Part shown: positions 28,094-37,889 of the stretch, piece after piece
Layout: the number at the start of each line of letters is the position of its first letter
Position numbering within the stretch: the first letter of the stretch is position 1
Origin: Algorimicrobium algoritergicola
GTDB taxonomy: Bacteria; Bacteroidota; Bacteroidia; Flavobacteriales; Flavobacteriaceae
Reading direction: 5' to 3'
Length of the DNA: 64,000 bases
Assembly: GCF_008086165.1 (NCBI RefSeq)
Contig: NZ_VSKL01000002.1
Location: 496,001 to 560,000, forward strand
Translations under genes and position numbers: made by a program
Notes under the pieces: model-generated
Database searches by the model: none
The model's input: the letters and a program-made list of their open reading frames with translations, nothing else
What the model was told of the DNA's origin: nothing

Positions 28094-28096
28094 TCT

Positions 28097-29989
28097 ATGT
28101 GTGGAATAAACGGATTTATAAAACCAACATTTACAGCTTCGGAAGACGCCTTAAGCACGCTTAAAAAAATGAATCATGCCATCATACATCGTGGTCCTGA
28201 TGATTCCGGTTTTTATCACAATAGCAGTGACACATATTCTGTAGCAATGGCTATGCGCAGACTTTCAATTATAGATTTAAATACAGGCAAGCAACCTATT
28301 TCAAATGAAGATAATAGTATAACTATTGTTTTTAATGGTGAAATATATAATTACCGAAAACTACGTGCAGATTTAGAAACAAAAGGCTTGACTTTTAAAA
28401 CACAAAGTGATACAGAAGTTATTCTAAAACTGTATGAAACGGAAGGCGAAAAATCTTTTGAAAAACTAGATGGTATGTTTGCATTTAGTATTCATGACAA
28501 GAACAAAAAAAAGCTCATTGTTGCGCGTGATTTCTTTGGCGAAAAACCATTGTATTACACACAAACAGAAAGTGGTTTTTATTATGCATCTGAACTTAAA
28601 TCTATTATTAAGGTGCTTCCCAATAAACCTGAAATTTCAAAAACAGGATTAAATTTATTTTTTAAACTCACATACATTCCTGCTCCTTTTTCTATTTATG
28701 ATGGTATTCAGAAATTAGAAGCCAATCATTATATCACATATGATTTAGAAAATCACACACATACTATTTCCGCAATCAATAAAATTGAGAGAGATAGAAG
28801 CAACCTGTCTTTTGATGATGCTAAATTAAAGTTGCACGACCTTATGATAACCAGTATTGAAAGTCGCACAGTTAGTGATGTTCCAATTGGCACGTTTCTA
28901 TCTGGTGGTGTGGATTCTTCTATTGTTAGTCTGGGATTATCACAATTATCTAACAACAAAATAGACACCTTTTCTATTGGTTTTGATAAAACATCATTTG
29001 ATGAAACCGATAAATCTAAACTGGTAGCCAAGCAAATCAACAGTAATCATCACGAGTTTATAATTTCTGAAAACGATATTAAAGCACATATTGATGCTAT
29101 TTTATTGAATTTTGATGAACCGTTTGCAGATTCATCCGCACTACCAACCTATTTAGTATCCAAAAAAACAAGCGATTATGTAAAAGTTGCCTTAACCGGA
29201 GATGGTGGTGATGAGGTTTTTGGTGGTTACAATAAATATTACATGGGAAATTTAAACAACCGTTATACCAATATGGTTCCCGAGTTTCTTCATAATAGTA
29301 CAAAACCATTGCTAACGAGTCTACTTTCAACTAAAGATGATAATCGCGGAAAACGTTTTAAACTAAAAAAACTGGTCCAAGCTATTGATTATACAGGTGA
29401 AAACTATTGGAATATTATTTCATTAGGTTTTGAAAATGATACCCAACAATTACTAAATCCTGAACATACGTTAGCAAATCCGTTTGCATATTATAAAGAA
29501 CATATTAACAAACCGAAATCGCTTCATGATTATCGAGAAGTTGACCGTTTAATAAGCCTTGAAGGCGACATGCTAGTTAAAGTAGATAGAACCAGCATGA
29601 TGAATTCACTAGAATGCCGTGCGCCATTTTTAAACAAAGCCCTTTGGGATTTTTCTAATAGTTTACCAGAAAATTACTTACTTAAAGGTTGGAGCAAAAA
29701 GCATATTTTAAAAGAAGCTTTTAAGCATGAGTTTCCTGATGGATTTCTAGATAAATCTAAAAAAGGCTTTGCCGTTCCTGTTGGAGACTGGCTTCGTGCT
29801 GGCTTAAAAAAGGAATTAGAAAGTTACACTGACTCTAAACTAATAGATAAACAAGGGTTGTTTAACAGCAACTACATCAAACCACTAGTCATGAATCATA
29901 TTTCTGGCAAGGAAGACAATAGCTATAAAGTTTGGACATTTTACACATTTCAAAAGTGGTATTTTTCACTTTACAACTCACATTTATAA
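28097..29989 (+). CDS. asnB: Asparagine synthetase B-type amidotransferase (copy 2)
   Basis: A 630-residue class II amidotransferase with C2 (MCGING), RRLSIIDL, FNGEIYN, PP-loop SGGVDSS at 269-275, DEPFADSS and LTGDGGDE, all intact. It is clearly related to the copy at 23995 but diverged, so the two probably act on different substrates. It lies between two GT4 genes and would amidate a carboxylated sugar of the polysaccharide, or a precursor. Asparagine synthesis for the cell is the alternative role. Confidence 0.9.
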   Translation: MCGINGFIKPTFTASEDALSTLKKMNHAIIHRGPDDSGFYHNSSDTYSVAMAMRRLSIIDLNTGKQPISNEDNSITIVFNGEIYNYRKLRADLETKGLTFKTQSDTEVILKLYETEGEKSFEKLDGMFAFSIHDKNKKKLIVARDFFGEKPLYYTQTESGFYYASELKSIIKVLPNKPEISKTGLNLFFKLTYIPAPFSIYDGIQKLEANHYITYDLENHTHTISAINKIERDRSNLSFDDAKLKLHDLMITSIESRTVSDVPIGTFLSGGVDSSIVSLGLSQLSNNKIDTFSIGFDKTSFDETDKSKLVAKQINSNHHEFIISENDIKAHIDAILLNFDEPFADSSALPTYLVSKKTSDYVKVALTGDGGDEVFGGYNKYYMGNLNNRYTNMVPEFLHNSTKPLLTSLLSTKDDNRGKRFKLKKLVQAIDYTGENYWNIISLGFENDTQQLLNPEHTLANPFAYYKEHINKPKSLHDYREVDRLISLEGDMLVKVDRTSMMNSLECRAPFLNKALWDFSNSLPENYLLKGWSKKHILKEAFKHEFPDGFLDKSKKGFAVPVGDWLRAGLKKELESYTDSKLIDKQGLFNSNYIKPLVMNHISGKEDNSYKVWTFYTFQKWYFSLYNSHL

Positions 29990-30025
29990 ATCAAGAAACG
30001 ATTAGCTAATTATAGTTTAAAATTA

Positions 30026-31117
30026 ATGTCAAAAAAAATATGTTTAGTTGGTGGTGAAGATGTGCACAAACGCATCAATCTTTCGCAGTATTTAATTGCT
30101 GCCGGTTTTGAGGTGACTATTATTGGGACAAGCAACTTGACGTTCCCTGAAAACATAACCTATTTTGATTACCCATTAAATAGAAGCCTTTCCATAACAT
30201 CAGATAATAAAACCATAAAATGGTATCGGTCATTTTTTACCGAAAACAGATTTGACGTAATTCATACGTTTGACACGAAACCTGCCTTTTTAGTACCACT
30301 AGCATTACTTAAGACGAACACACCTATCACCCGAACAATTACCGGTTTAGGCACTATTTTTATGTCGAAATCCTTTCGGAATTTAATTTTACAATTCGTT
30401 TACAAAACATTGCATAGAAAAGTCAAAAACCGAGTATATAAAACGATTTTTCAAAATGATGATGACAAAAATTTATTTCTAAAATACAATCTTATTAATC
30501 CACATAATTTCGGGTTAATATACAGTAGTGGCATCGAACTAAAACAATACAACTCTTTAGCAGAGCGTAAGAACAAGACATTCACATTTATATTTGTGGC
30601 GCGTTTAGTTTATGAAAAAGGCATCACATTCTTATTAGAAGCTGCTAAAATATGCCACGAAAGAGGCTATGACTTTAAGTTTATAATTGTGGGACCGTTA
30701 GAAGAGAATTCCAAGCGACTAAATTCAGAAATATTAAAACAATATAAATCTTATGTGGAATTTTTAGGCGAACGAAAAGATGTTAGTGAATTATTATTAA
30801 GCGCAGACGCTATGATATTACCAACGTTTCGTGAAGGTTTTGCCAGAGTTCTTCTGGAAGCTGCAGCCGTAGGACTACCTATTATTTCAACAGATGTAAC
30901 AGGAGTTCGCGAATTTGCCAAAAATAATCAAGAAGCTATTTTAGTGCCTTCAAAAAATACCGAAGCTCTAGTTGATGCCATTATAGATTTAGCAGCAAAT
31001 AAAAATTTAGCAAATAAATTAGCTGAAAGCGCCTTAAAAAGAGTTGAAACGTTTAGTCTTGAAAACGTATCTAAACAATATATAACTATATTTGAGGACG
31101 CTATTAATCAACATTAA
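30026..31117 (+). CDS. GT4-family glycosyltransferase
   Basis: A 363-residue GT-B glycosyltransferase. It differs from the other GT4s in having IHTFDTKPAFLVPL and ITRTITGLGTIF in the N-terminal half, a pattern found in enzymes of the PglA/WbnE-like group, then FVARLVYEKGI and TFREGFARVLLEAAAVGLP. In pgl-type loci the gene next to an aminotransferase and initiating sugar transferase often adds the second sugar, which fits its place here, but this is inference. Confidence 0.9.
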   Translation: MSKKICLVGGEDVHKRINLSQYLIAAGFEVTIIGTSNLTFPENITYFDYPLNRSLSITSDNKTIKWYRSFFTENRFDVIHTFDTKPAFLVPLALLKTNTPITRTITGLGTIFMSKSFRNLILQFVYKTLHRKVKNRVYKTIFQNDDDKNLFLKYNLINPHNFGLIYSSGIELKQYNSLAERKNKTFTFIFVARLVYEKGITFLLEAAKICHERGYDFKFIIVGPLEENSKRLNSEILKQYKSYVEFLGERKDVSELLLSADAMILPTFREGFARVLLEAAAVGLPIISTDVTGVREFAKNNQEAILVPSKNTEALVDAIIDLAANKNLANKLAESALKRVETFSLENVSKQYITIFEDAINQH

Positions 31118-31120
31118 AAT

Positions 31121-32329
31121 ATGAAAATTCCATTTTCACCACCTTACATAAACCAAGCCGTAATTGACGAAGTTACGGACGCATTAGAATCTGGCTGGAT
31201 TACCACTGGACCTAAAGTTAAAAAGCTAGAAGATCTTGTTTGCGAGCATATTGGCGTTCCAAATACGTTATGTGTTAACTCGGCAACTTCTGGATTAATG
31301 CTAGCTTTAAAATGGTATGGCATTGGTGCTGGTGACGAAGTTATTATTCCGGCTTATACATATGCTGCCACTGCTCTAGCTGTAATTCACGTTGGCGCTA
31401 CACCTGTAATGGTAGATGTCAATGAAGACTTTAATATTTCTATCTCAGCTATTGAAAAAGCAATAACCGAAAAAACAAAAGCAATCATGCCAGTTGATAT
31501 TGCTGGATGGCCTTGCGATTATGATGAAATTCAGGAGCTTGTTGAAAATAAGAAACATATTTTCAAGGCTAATTCAGAAAAGCAACAGCAATTAAATAGA
31601 ATTGTAACCATTGCAGATGCTGCTCATGCTATTGGTGCTAAATACAAAAATAGGTTTGTTGGATTAACATCAGATATAACCGTATTTTCATTTCATGCCG
31701 TAAAAAACATTACTACAGCCGAAGGTGGAGCCGTTTGCTTAAACCTTCCCGAACCATTTAGCAATCAAGAGGAATATAATTATTTAAGATGTTTTTCTTT
31801 AAACGGACAAACTAAAGATGCTTTTACAAAATCTAAAGCAGGTGGCTGGAAATACGATATTATTTATCCAGGCATGAAGATAAATATGCCTGATATCCTT
31901 GCTGCCATTGGTGTTGCTCAGCTTCCAGAATATTTTTCGCATATTTTAGAAAAGCGCGAAACGATATATACGTATTACCAGGAACATTTTAAAACCAAGC
32001 CTTGGGCTATCATTCCTCCTTATAAAAATGAAGATAAACTTTCATCTTGTCACCTGTATGCTTTAAGAATAAAAGATGCAACCGAAGAACAACGTGATAC
32101 AATTATTGAGGCCATTTCAAAAGAAGGTGTAGCTGTTAACGTTCATTTTCAGCCATTACCATTGTTAACTTTGTTTAAAAATATGGGTTATGATATTGCA
32201 GATTATCCAATAGCATACACCAATTTTAAATCGGAAATCTCGTTGCCAATTTATCCGCAACTGACTGAAGAAGAGCTTAAATATATTGTAAACACGGTTG
32301 AAAACGCCGTAGAATCATGCCTATGCTAA
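31121..32329 (+). CDS. DegT/DnrJ/EryC1-family aminotransferase
   Basis: A 402-residue PLP-dependent sugar aminotransferase with PLP lysine K195 (FSFHAVKNITTAEGG region) and D166 (ADAAHAIG). The N-terminal FSPPYI and WITTGPKVKKLE are characteristic of UDP-4-amino-sugar (PseC/ArnB-like) members. It would convert a 4-keto sugar nucleotide to a 4-amino sugar. The ATG of the downstream sugar transferase lies within its 3' end. It is one of two such enzymes in the locus; which one pairs with the dehydratase is not clear. Confidence 0.9.
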   Translation: MKIPFSPPYINQAVIDEVTDALESGWITTGPKVKKLEDLVCEHIGVPNTLCVNSATSGLMLALKWYGIGAGDEVIIPAYTYAATALAVIHVGATPVMVDVNEDFNISISAIEKAITEKTKAIMPVDIAGWPCDYDEIQELVENKKHIFKANSEKQQQLNRIVTIADAAHAIGAKYKNRFVGLTSDITVFSFHAVKNITTAEGGAVCLNLPEPFSNQEEYNYLRCFSLNGQTKDAFTKSKAGGWKYDIIYPGMKINMPDILAAIGVAQLPEYFSHILEKRETIYTYYQEHFKTKPWAIIPPYKNEDKLSSCHLYALRIKDATEEQRDTIIEAISKEGVAVNVHFQPLPLLTLFKNMGYDIADYPIAYTNFKSEISLPIYPQLTEEELKYIVNTVENAVESCLC

Positions 32330-32913
32330 AGCGTCTTTTTGATATCGTTTTTTCTTTATTAGGTATAATATTATCATTACCTTTACTTTTGGTAATAGCA
32401 CTAATTTTAAAGTTAGAGTCTAAAGGCCCCGTTTTTTACAAACAAACACGTGTAGGAAAAGGGAATTCAGATTTTAAAATTTTTAAATTTAGAACCATGT
32501 TTATCGGCTCGGACAAAAAAGGCTTGTTAACAGTTGGAGATAGAGATCCAAGGGTTACAAAAACCGGTTTTTTTTTAAGAAAATATAAGCTTGATGAACT
32601 CCCCCAATTAATAAATGTATTTTTAGGAAGCATGAGTTTTGTTGGACCTAGACCCGAAGTAAGACATTATGTTAATTACTATTCGGTTGATGATATGGAA
32701 ATATTATCTGTAAAACCAGGAATTACGGACTATGCCTCTATTCTTTTTCGTGATGAAGCAGAATTATTAAAAACTGCTGAAAACATGGAAAGTTTTTATA
32801 TAAATACCATTTTACCTCAAAAAATAGCACTGAATAAGAAGTATATTAATAGCGCAAGCTTATTAGTAGATTTTAAGATTATTATTAAAACCATTCAAAC
32901 TATTTTGGGTTAA
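32317..32913 (+). CDS. Initiating sugar transferase (PglC/WcaJ-like)
   Basis: A 198-residue protein with a single N-terminal membrane hairpin (about 5-30) and the bacterial sugar-transferase domain: KLESKGPVFYKQTRVG, FKIFKFRTM, DELPQLINVFLGSMSFVGPRPE. Its size matches the small PglC type. It transfers a phospho-sugar to undecaprenyl phosphate to begin the repeat unit. Start is ATG at 32317 or 32323 (MLKRLFDI, closer to relatives); both overlap the aminotransferase gene. Confidence 0.92.
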   Translation: MPMLKRLFDIVFSLLGIILSLPLLLVIALILKLESKGPVFYKQTRVGKGNSDFKIFKFRTMFIGSDKKGLLTVGDRDPRVTKTGFFLRKYKLDELPQLINVFLGSMSFVGPRPEVRHYVNYYSVDDMEILSVKPGITDYASILFRDEAELLKTAENMESFYINTILPQKIALNKKYINSASLLVDFKIIIKTIQTILG

Positions 32914-33911
32914 TGAAAACACAGAACGGCTATTTATTAATTTCTTTGGATTTTGAGCTCTTTTGGGGCTTATTTGACGTGAAGACAACATCAGACTATC
33001 AAACTAACCTGAAAAATGTTAGGGAAGTGATACCGCGACTAGTGGCATTAGCTGATCAATACAATATTACATTAACTTTTGCGACTGTTGGTTTCTTATT
33101 TGCTAAAAATAAACAGGAATTATTAGGCGCCTTGCCTTCTGAAAAACCAACCTATTTAAATTCCCGATTTAATCCTTACAACTTAATAGAAAATATTGGT
33201 GAAAATGAAACAGATGATCCATTTCATTATGCTGAATCTTTAATTGAATTTATAAAAAATAACGGTAATCATGAAATTGCTAGCCACACCTTTAGCCATT
33301 ATTATGCCAATGAAGACGGACAAACTCCTGAACAATTTGAAGCAGATATTATAGCTGCAGTCAAAATTGCAAAACAAAAAAATATTAGCATAAAAAGTAT
33401 TGTATTTCCTAGGAATCAGATTAATGAAGCCTATTTAAAAACATGTGCTAAGCATGGTATTATTTGCTATCGTGGTATTGAAGAACACTGGATGTTTGAT
33501 ACACATGACACCAAAAAACTAGATAACGCAACTCATAAGGCATTCAGGCTCACTGATGCTTACTGCAATGTTTCCGGCTATAACACCTACTCTATTAATG
33601 AGCTAAAAAACTGTCATGGTATAATTAACATCCCATCAAGCAAGTTTTTTAGACCATACAGCAACAGTTTCAAATTACTAGAGCCGCTACGTATTTCTAG
33701 AATTAAAAAAGGATTAAAAAAGGCTGCAGAAAATAACGAAATCTACCATCTTTGGTGGCATCCTCATAATTTTGGCAAGAATATGGATGCCAATTTCAAA
33801 AATTTAGAAGACATCTTTAAACTCTTTAGAGATTTACAAAAAAATCATGGTTTCCAAAGTGTTTCTATGGCTCAATTAGCAGAAATATACCTTTCTAAAG
33901 AATCTCAATAA
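32913..33911 (+). CDS. Polysaccharide deacetylase-family protein
   Basis: A 332-residue NodB-homology protein. The N-terminal SLDFE gives the catalytic Asp/metal pair, EIASHTFSHY gives the HxxxH metal site, and WWHPHNFG near the C-terminus gives the late histidine. It has no signal peptide, so it probably acts in the cytoplasm, e.g. removing an acetyl group from a sugar nucleotide or lipid-linked sugar. Start overlaps the previous stop by one base (TAATG). Its 3' end overlaps the convergent FemAB-like gene by 17 bases. Confidence 0.88.
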   Translation: MKTQNGYLLISLDFELFWGLFDVKTTSDYQTNLKNVREVIPRLVALADQYNITLTFATVGFLFAKNKQELLGALPSEKPTYLNSRFNPYNLIENIGENETDDPFHYAESLIEFIKNNGNHEIASHTFSHYYANEDGQTPEQFEADIIAAVKIAKQKNISIKSIVFPRNQINEAYLKTCAKHGIICYRGIEEHWMFDTHDTKKLDNATHKAFRLTDAYCNVSGYNTYSINELKNCHGIINIPSSKFFRPYSNSFKLLEPLRISRIKKGLKKAAENNEIYHLWWHPHNFGKNMDANFKNLEDIFKLFRDLQKNHGFQSVSMAQLAEIYLSKESQ

Positions 33912-35142
33912 GATATTTATTTTTAGTTCCGATTACTACATAATTCGGCTTACCTTCTATTATTTTAACTGACCTATAGATTTTAATACCTGAAAAACAT
34001 TCTGGTTTTTGATATAATCCATCAAATACAAGTCTGTTTAAAAATGGAAAACGCTCAGCTTCCTCATTTAAGTCAACTAATTGATAGGCATTAAAATCAA
34101 TATCTTCCGTTATTGGTTGAATTTTGAACGGTAATTTCTGTTCTTTTGAAGCGCCTAAATTCTTAAGCGCAAAACGCGTTTTAGCAACAAATAAGTTGAA
34201 ATTTTTATCGCGCAAATATTGCTTTAATTCAAAATACTTGACTAATAAAAGTCCAGTTACCTTTGAAGTAACACTTGAGTCATCATACAATACATGGCAA
34301 TTATACAGGTAGTTAGTGTTTGTCCATTTTGTTTTGTATTCATATTCTCCTTTTGAAAAATCTAGAATCTCTTTGTTGTTTTCAATGCACCAACCAATAA
34401 ACTTGCTAATCTCAATATGACCTACATTAAACTTATAATAATTAGTATTAAATGCCTTAACAGCGCCAACAAGCGAGTTTTCTCCTAAAAATGCTAGCGA
34501 CATAGAAATAGGTTTGCCAGCAACATCAATGCTGATAATCATAGCCTTTTTTTCATGAAGCATCTTATACACTAATTCTTCATAAAATGGCCATTCACTA
34601 ATTAAACTGGTATTAATTTTTAAATCACCATAGCGCGTTTCAACCAAGTTTTTAAAATTAGCCATCATGGTTTTATACTCGTCTGGAGCTATATCACCAT
34701 AATAATAGTTGTAGGATACATCAAAGCAGCTCTCAAACTTTTTTAAGGTACTCCTAAACTTATTTCTGGATTTGGCATTTAAGGTGTTTTGCAAATACGC
34801 TTCAAACGACGTTACTTTTGATAAATCTGCCAGAAACCCTTTGTATTGTCGGACTTTATGAATTTTTAAATTGGCGTTTTCTATTGTATTAGACACATCA
34901 CAATAATCTGGGACATCATAAATAACCACTGATTTGTTTTTATAATCTGATGCAGAAGTATCAACTTTATAAGTAACGCCATTAGTCATATTTCTACCAG
35001 CATTTATATAATAAGGGAGAAATTTATGCCTTATAAAAGACAGATTTTTAATAAATTGAAACTGTTTGCCTTCTTTTTGTTTTGCAAAATACTTCAACCA
35101 AGTTTCCTGATATGTATTGGAGGTAAACGGATTATGCTTCAT
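33895..35142 (-). CDS. FemAB/GNAT-like acyltransferase (copy B)
   Basis: A 415-residue protein started at ATG 35142 (MKHNPFTSNTY); a TTG three codons upstream is possible but the paralogue begins in the same way at an ATG. Its middle part (about 130-290) resembles the BioF2/FemAB-like GNAT fold, with residues such as NVGHIEISKF, LDFSKGEYEYKTKW and KAMIISIDVAGKPIS. It would transfer an acyl or aminoacyl group to an amine, perhaps an amino sugar of the locus polysaccharide. Opposite in direction to the rest of the locus; overlaps the upstream paralogue by 11 bases. Confidence 0.72.
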   Translation of the reverse strand: MKHNPFTSNTYQETWLKYFAKQKEGKQFQFIKNLSFIRHKFLPYYINAGRNMTNGVTYKVDTSASDYKNKSVVIYDVPDYCDVSNTIENANLKIHKVRQYKGFLADLSKVTSFEAYLQNTLNAKSRNKFRSTLKKFESCFDVSYNYYYGDIAPDEYKTMMANFKNLVETRYGDLKINTSLISEWPFYEELVYKMLHEKKAMIISIDVAGKPISMSLAFLGENSLVGAVKAFNTNYYKFNVGHIEISKFIGWCIENNKEILDFSKGEYEYKTKWTNTNYLYNCHVLYDDSSVTSKVTGLLLVKYFELKQYLRDKNFNLFVAKTRFALKNLGASKEQKLPFKIQPITEDIDFNAYQLVDLNEEAERFPFLNRLVFDGLYQKPECFSGIKIYRSVKIIEGKPNYVVIGTKNKYLIEIL

Positions 35143-36376
35143 CTCTAACAATTTTTAAGAAGCCGTTTTTCGCTTTTACTAAAAGAGAATCGTTTTCATA
35201 TTGATAAACCGTTAAATCCTTTGCTGGTTCTGGATTCATATATAAATAATCGTAAAGTGCTTTTCGTTGGGACACGTATAATTCTGCGTCCAAATCAATT
35301 TGAATCGTACTAGGTTCCATGGTAAACGCATCATTTAAAAACTCTACTTTATAAGCATCCAACATAACCGCTTTGTTTTTATTACCGCCAAATAATTGAT
35401 GCTTCAAATTGTGAACTTTAGCACTATACTTGCGGTCTCTAAACTCGCGTTTAAAATTGAAGTATTTCTCTAAAAGGCTAGCCGTTAATCTGCTTTTTAA
35501 AGATTTAGAATCGTATAAAATATGATAAGAAGTCTGGTAACGATCGTCACTCCAACGCTTCTTATAGTCGAAATCACCCTGCGTATAATCAAAAATCTCA
35601 ATGCCATTGTCAAAACTCCATTCTAGCATTTTCATAATGGTTGTATGACCAATATTATAACGATAGAAATCAATATCAAAAACAGTTAATGCTTCCACTA
35701 AAATAGAATCAAAATGATAACTAAATGTGATACCAATAGGTTTGCCATCACCATAAATAACAAACAGCGATGCGGCTCCTTCGTTAACCATTTTAAATGC
35801 TAACTCGGTATAGAAAGCCCATAAAGTTGGTTCCAACTCGCCACAAGGCTCACCTTTATTTGAATAACGCTTTTCAAAAAGTTTATAAAAACTATCAAAA
35901 ACAAGGTCGAAATCTGTTTTAGAAATTGCACCATGATACATGGTATAATCTACTGTGAAATTAGCTTCTAAACGCGTCACATTTCTACGCAATTTGGATC
36001 GTGTATTAGATTTGTATATGGTATTTAAATACGCGTCCAACGACTCATAATTACCTACTCGCGTGATATAACCTTCATACTGGAAAACCTTTTTGAGCTT
36101 TAAAGCAGCGGATACTTCTGGAGCTATAATTTCTTGATATGAAGGAATATCTCGAACTAAAAACACCTGATTTTTATAATCAGTTGCTTTTGAATTGCAT
36201 TGATACGTTAAACCATTAGTCAGTTTATTACCTACGTTTATATAACAAGGCACAACAGCATGTTTATAAAACGAAACGGGTTTTATAACATCAGTTGTTA
36301 TTTCAGGTTTATTTGCATTAAAATGTTTCAGCCAAACATCTTTAAAAGTTTGCGAAGAAAATGGATTATTAATCAT
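35132..36376 (-). CDS. FemAB/GNAT-like acyltransferase (copy A)
   Basis: A 414-residue paralogue of the gene downstream, with shared opening (MINNPFSSQTFKDVWLKHF), YNIGHTTIMKM, FDYTQGDFDYKKRW and a YQTSYHILYDSKSLKSR stretch. The central FemAB-like acyltransferase pattern is retained. The two are translationally coupled and transcribed against the capsule genes, from a 370-base divergent region. Their function is not known; a modification of the polysaccharide (acetylation or aminoacylation) is the simplest inference. The start is supported by the paralogue. Confidence 0.72.
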   Translation of the reverse strand: MINNPFSSQTFKDVWLKHFNANKPEITTDVIKPVSFYKHAVVPCYINVGNKLTNGLTYQCNSKATDYKNQVFLVRDIPSYQEIIAPEVSAALKLKKVFQYEGYITRVGNYESLDAYLNTIYKSNTRSKLRRNVTRLEANFTVDYTMYHGAISKTDFDLVFDSFYKLFEKRYSNKGEPCGELEPTLWAFYTELAFKMVNEGAASLFVIYGDGKPIGITFSYHFDSILVEALTVFDIDFYRYNIGHTTIMKMLEWSFDNGIEIFDYTQGDFDYKKRWSDDRYQTSYHILYDSKSLKSRLTASLLEKYFNFKREFRDRKYSAKVHNLKHQLFGGNKNKAVMLDAYKVEFLNDAFTMEPSTIQIDLDAELYVSQRKALYDYLYMNPEPAKDLTVYQYENDSLLVKAKNGFLKIVRDEA

Positions 36377-36746
36377 GATAAAAGTTTCGTTATCAAGTTT
36401 AAAATTAGTTTTTTAAATGAATAAACATCAGTATAAACTCATTTTTTAGATGTATTTGAAAAAAAACGATATAAACGGCATTTTTTATAGGTTGATTTCG
36501 GTATTTATTACAATATTTACCATGTTAAACCAGTTTGCTTATAAATCCATTTTATCATCAAAAGAAATGAATAAAGAACACTTGAACTTGTAATCATTTT
36601 TGAAGTCAACAGCAACGCTATTACGACAAAGGGTTTAAAAAGCAAGATTAAAACAACAGTAAGGTTTCAATTAAAATCAAAAAACGTGAAAATTAGTTAT
36701 TTATCGTATTTATTTGATGGAAACTATTTAAACATAGATATTTACG
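36377..36746. other. Divergent intergenic region, no gene recognised
   Basis: A 370-base, very AT-rich gap between the FemAB-like pair and the aminotransferase gene. Short frames exist but none exceeds about 25 codons with a good start. No strong TAnnTTTG was found. It must contain promoters for both directions, or for one of them, but I could not place them. Confidence 0.5.
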
Positions 36747-37889
36747 ATGACAAAAAATGTTTCAGGAGTGAAATCTAAAATATGGTTATCAGCACCACAC
36801 ATGAGTGGTGATGAAGAAAATTATATTAATCAGGCTTTTAAAACCAATTGGATAGCACCATTAGGACCGAATGTTGATGGTTTTGAAGGTGATCTAGAAG
36901 CCTATCTTGGAGAACAGTCGCACATTGCGGCTCTAACCTCTGGAACAGCGGCTATACATTTAGCTTTAAAACTGTTGAATGTTTCAGTTGGAGATGAAGT
37001 GCTTTGTCAAACAAAAACTTTTGTAGCATCTGTAAATCCTGTGATTTATGTGGGTGCAACACCTGTTTTTATTGATAGTGAAACTAAAACTTGGAACATG
37101 TGTCCCGAGTTATTAGAAAAAGCAATACTGGATAGAATAACGAAAGGAAAGAAACCTAAAGCCATTATTGCCATAAATTTATATGGAATGCCATACAACG
37201 TAACACACATACACGCAATTGCTAAAAAGCATCAGATTCCTGTAATTGAAGACAGTGCTGAAGCTTTAGGTAGCCGTTATAACAACCAGCCTTGTGGAAC
37301 GTTTGGTGATTTGTCTATTTTATCCTTTAATGGAAATAAAATAATAACAACATCTGGAGGTGGTGCTTTGGTTTCTAGAAATCCTGAATCTAAAAAACGC
37401 GCTATATTTTTGGCTACCCAAGCAAAGGATTCTGGCATTAATTATTCACATTCAGAAGTTGGCTATAATTACCGAATGTCTAATATATTAGCGGGTATTG
37501 GTCGCGGACAAATGCAGGTTTTAGAAAATAGAATTCAAGCCAGACGATCCCATTTTGAATATTACAAAAATACATTACAGCATATTACAGATATAGAATT
37601 TTTAGAAGAGCCTGAACATTATTTCTCAAATCGTTGGTTAACAGCGGTTTTATTTAAAACAAAAGCAATTAGAGATGGTGTTTTAAATGCGCTTTTAGAA
37701 GAAAATATTGAATCAAGACCATCCTGGAAACCGATGCACCAACAAGACATATTTAAAAATCACCCGAGTTATTTAAATGGTGTGTCAGATAATTTGTTTG
37801 AGCGTGGATTATGTTTACCAAGCGGTTCCAGCTTAACCCCTGTTGAATTAGACCGTGTTAATCAAGTAATTAAAAACTATTTTGGATAA
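36747..37889 (+). CDS. PglE-like UDP-sugar aminotransferase (DegT family)
   Basis: A 380-residue PLP-dependent aminotransferase. PLP lysine K198 (SFNGNKIITTSGGG) with D169 (EDSAEALGS) and the TSGTAAIHLALK loop. The opening IWLSAPHMSGDEENYI and WIAPLGPNVDGFE is typical of the PglE/LegC type that aminates UDP-4-keto-6-deoxy-GlcNAc. The dehydratase that makes this substrate is encoded next, overlapping by 8 bases. Confidence 0.92.
   Translation: MTKNVSGVKSKIWLSAPHMSGDEENYINQAFKTNWIAPLGPNVDGFEGDLEAYLGEQSHIAALTSGTAAIHLALKLLNVSVGDEVLCQTKTFVASVNPVIYVGATPVFIDSETKTWNMCPELLEKAILDRITKGKKPKAIIAINLYGMPYNVTHIHAIAKKHQIPVIEDSAEALGSRYNNQPCGTFGDLSILSFNGNKIITTSGGGALVSRNPESKKRAIFLATQAKDSGINYSHSEVGYNYRMSNILAGIGRGQMQVLENRIQARRSHFEYYKNTLQHITDIEFLEEPEHYFSNRWLTAVLFKTKAIRDGVLNALLEENIESRPSWKPMHQQDIFKNHPSYLNGVSDNLFERGLCLPSGSSLTPVELDRVNQVIKNYFG

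Noticed and set aside
33895-36376. Integrated mobile element, suggested by the inverted gene orientation
   Set aside because: There is no transposase, integrase, terminal repeat or target duplication; the genes fit polysaccharide modification.
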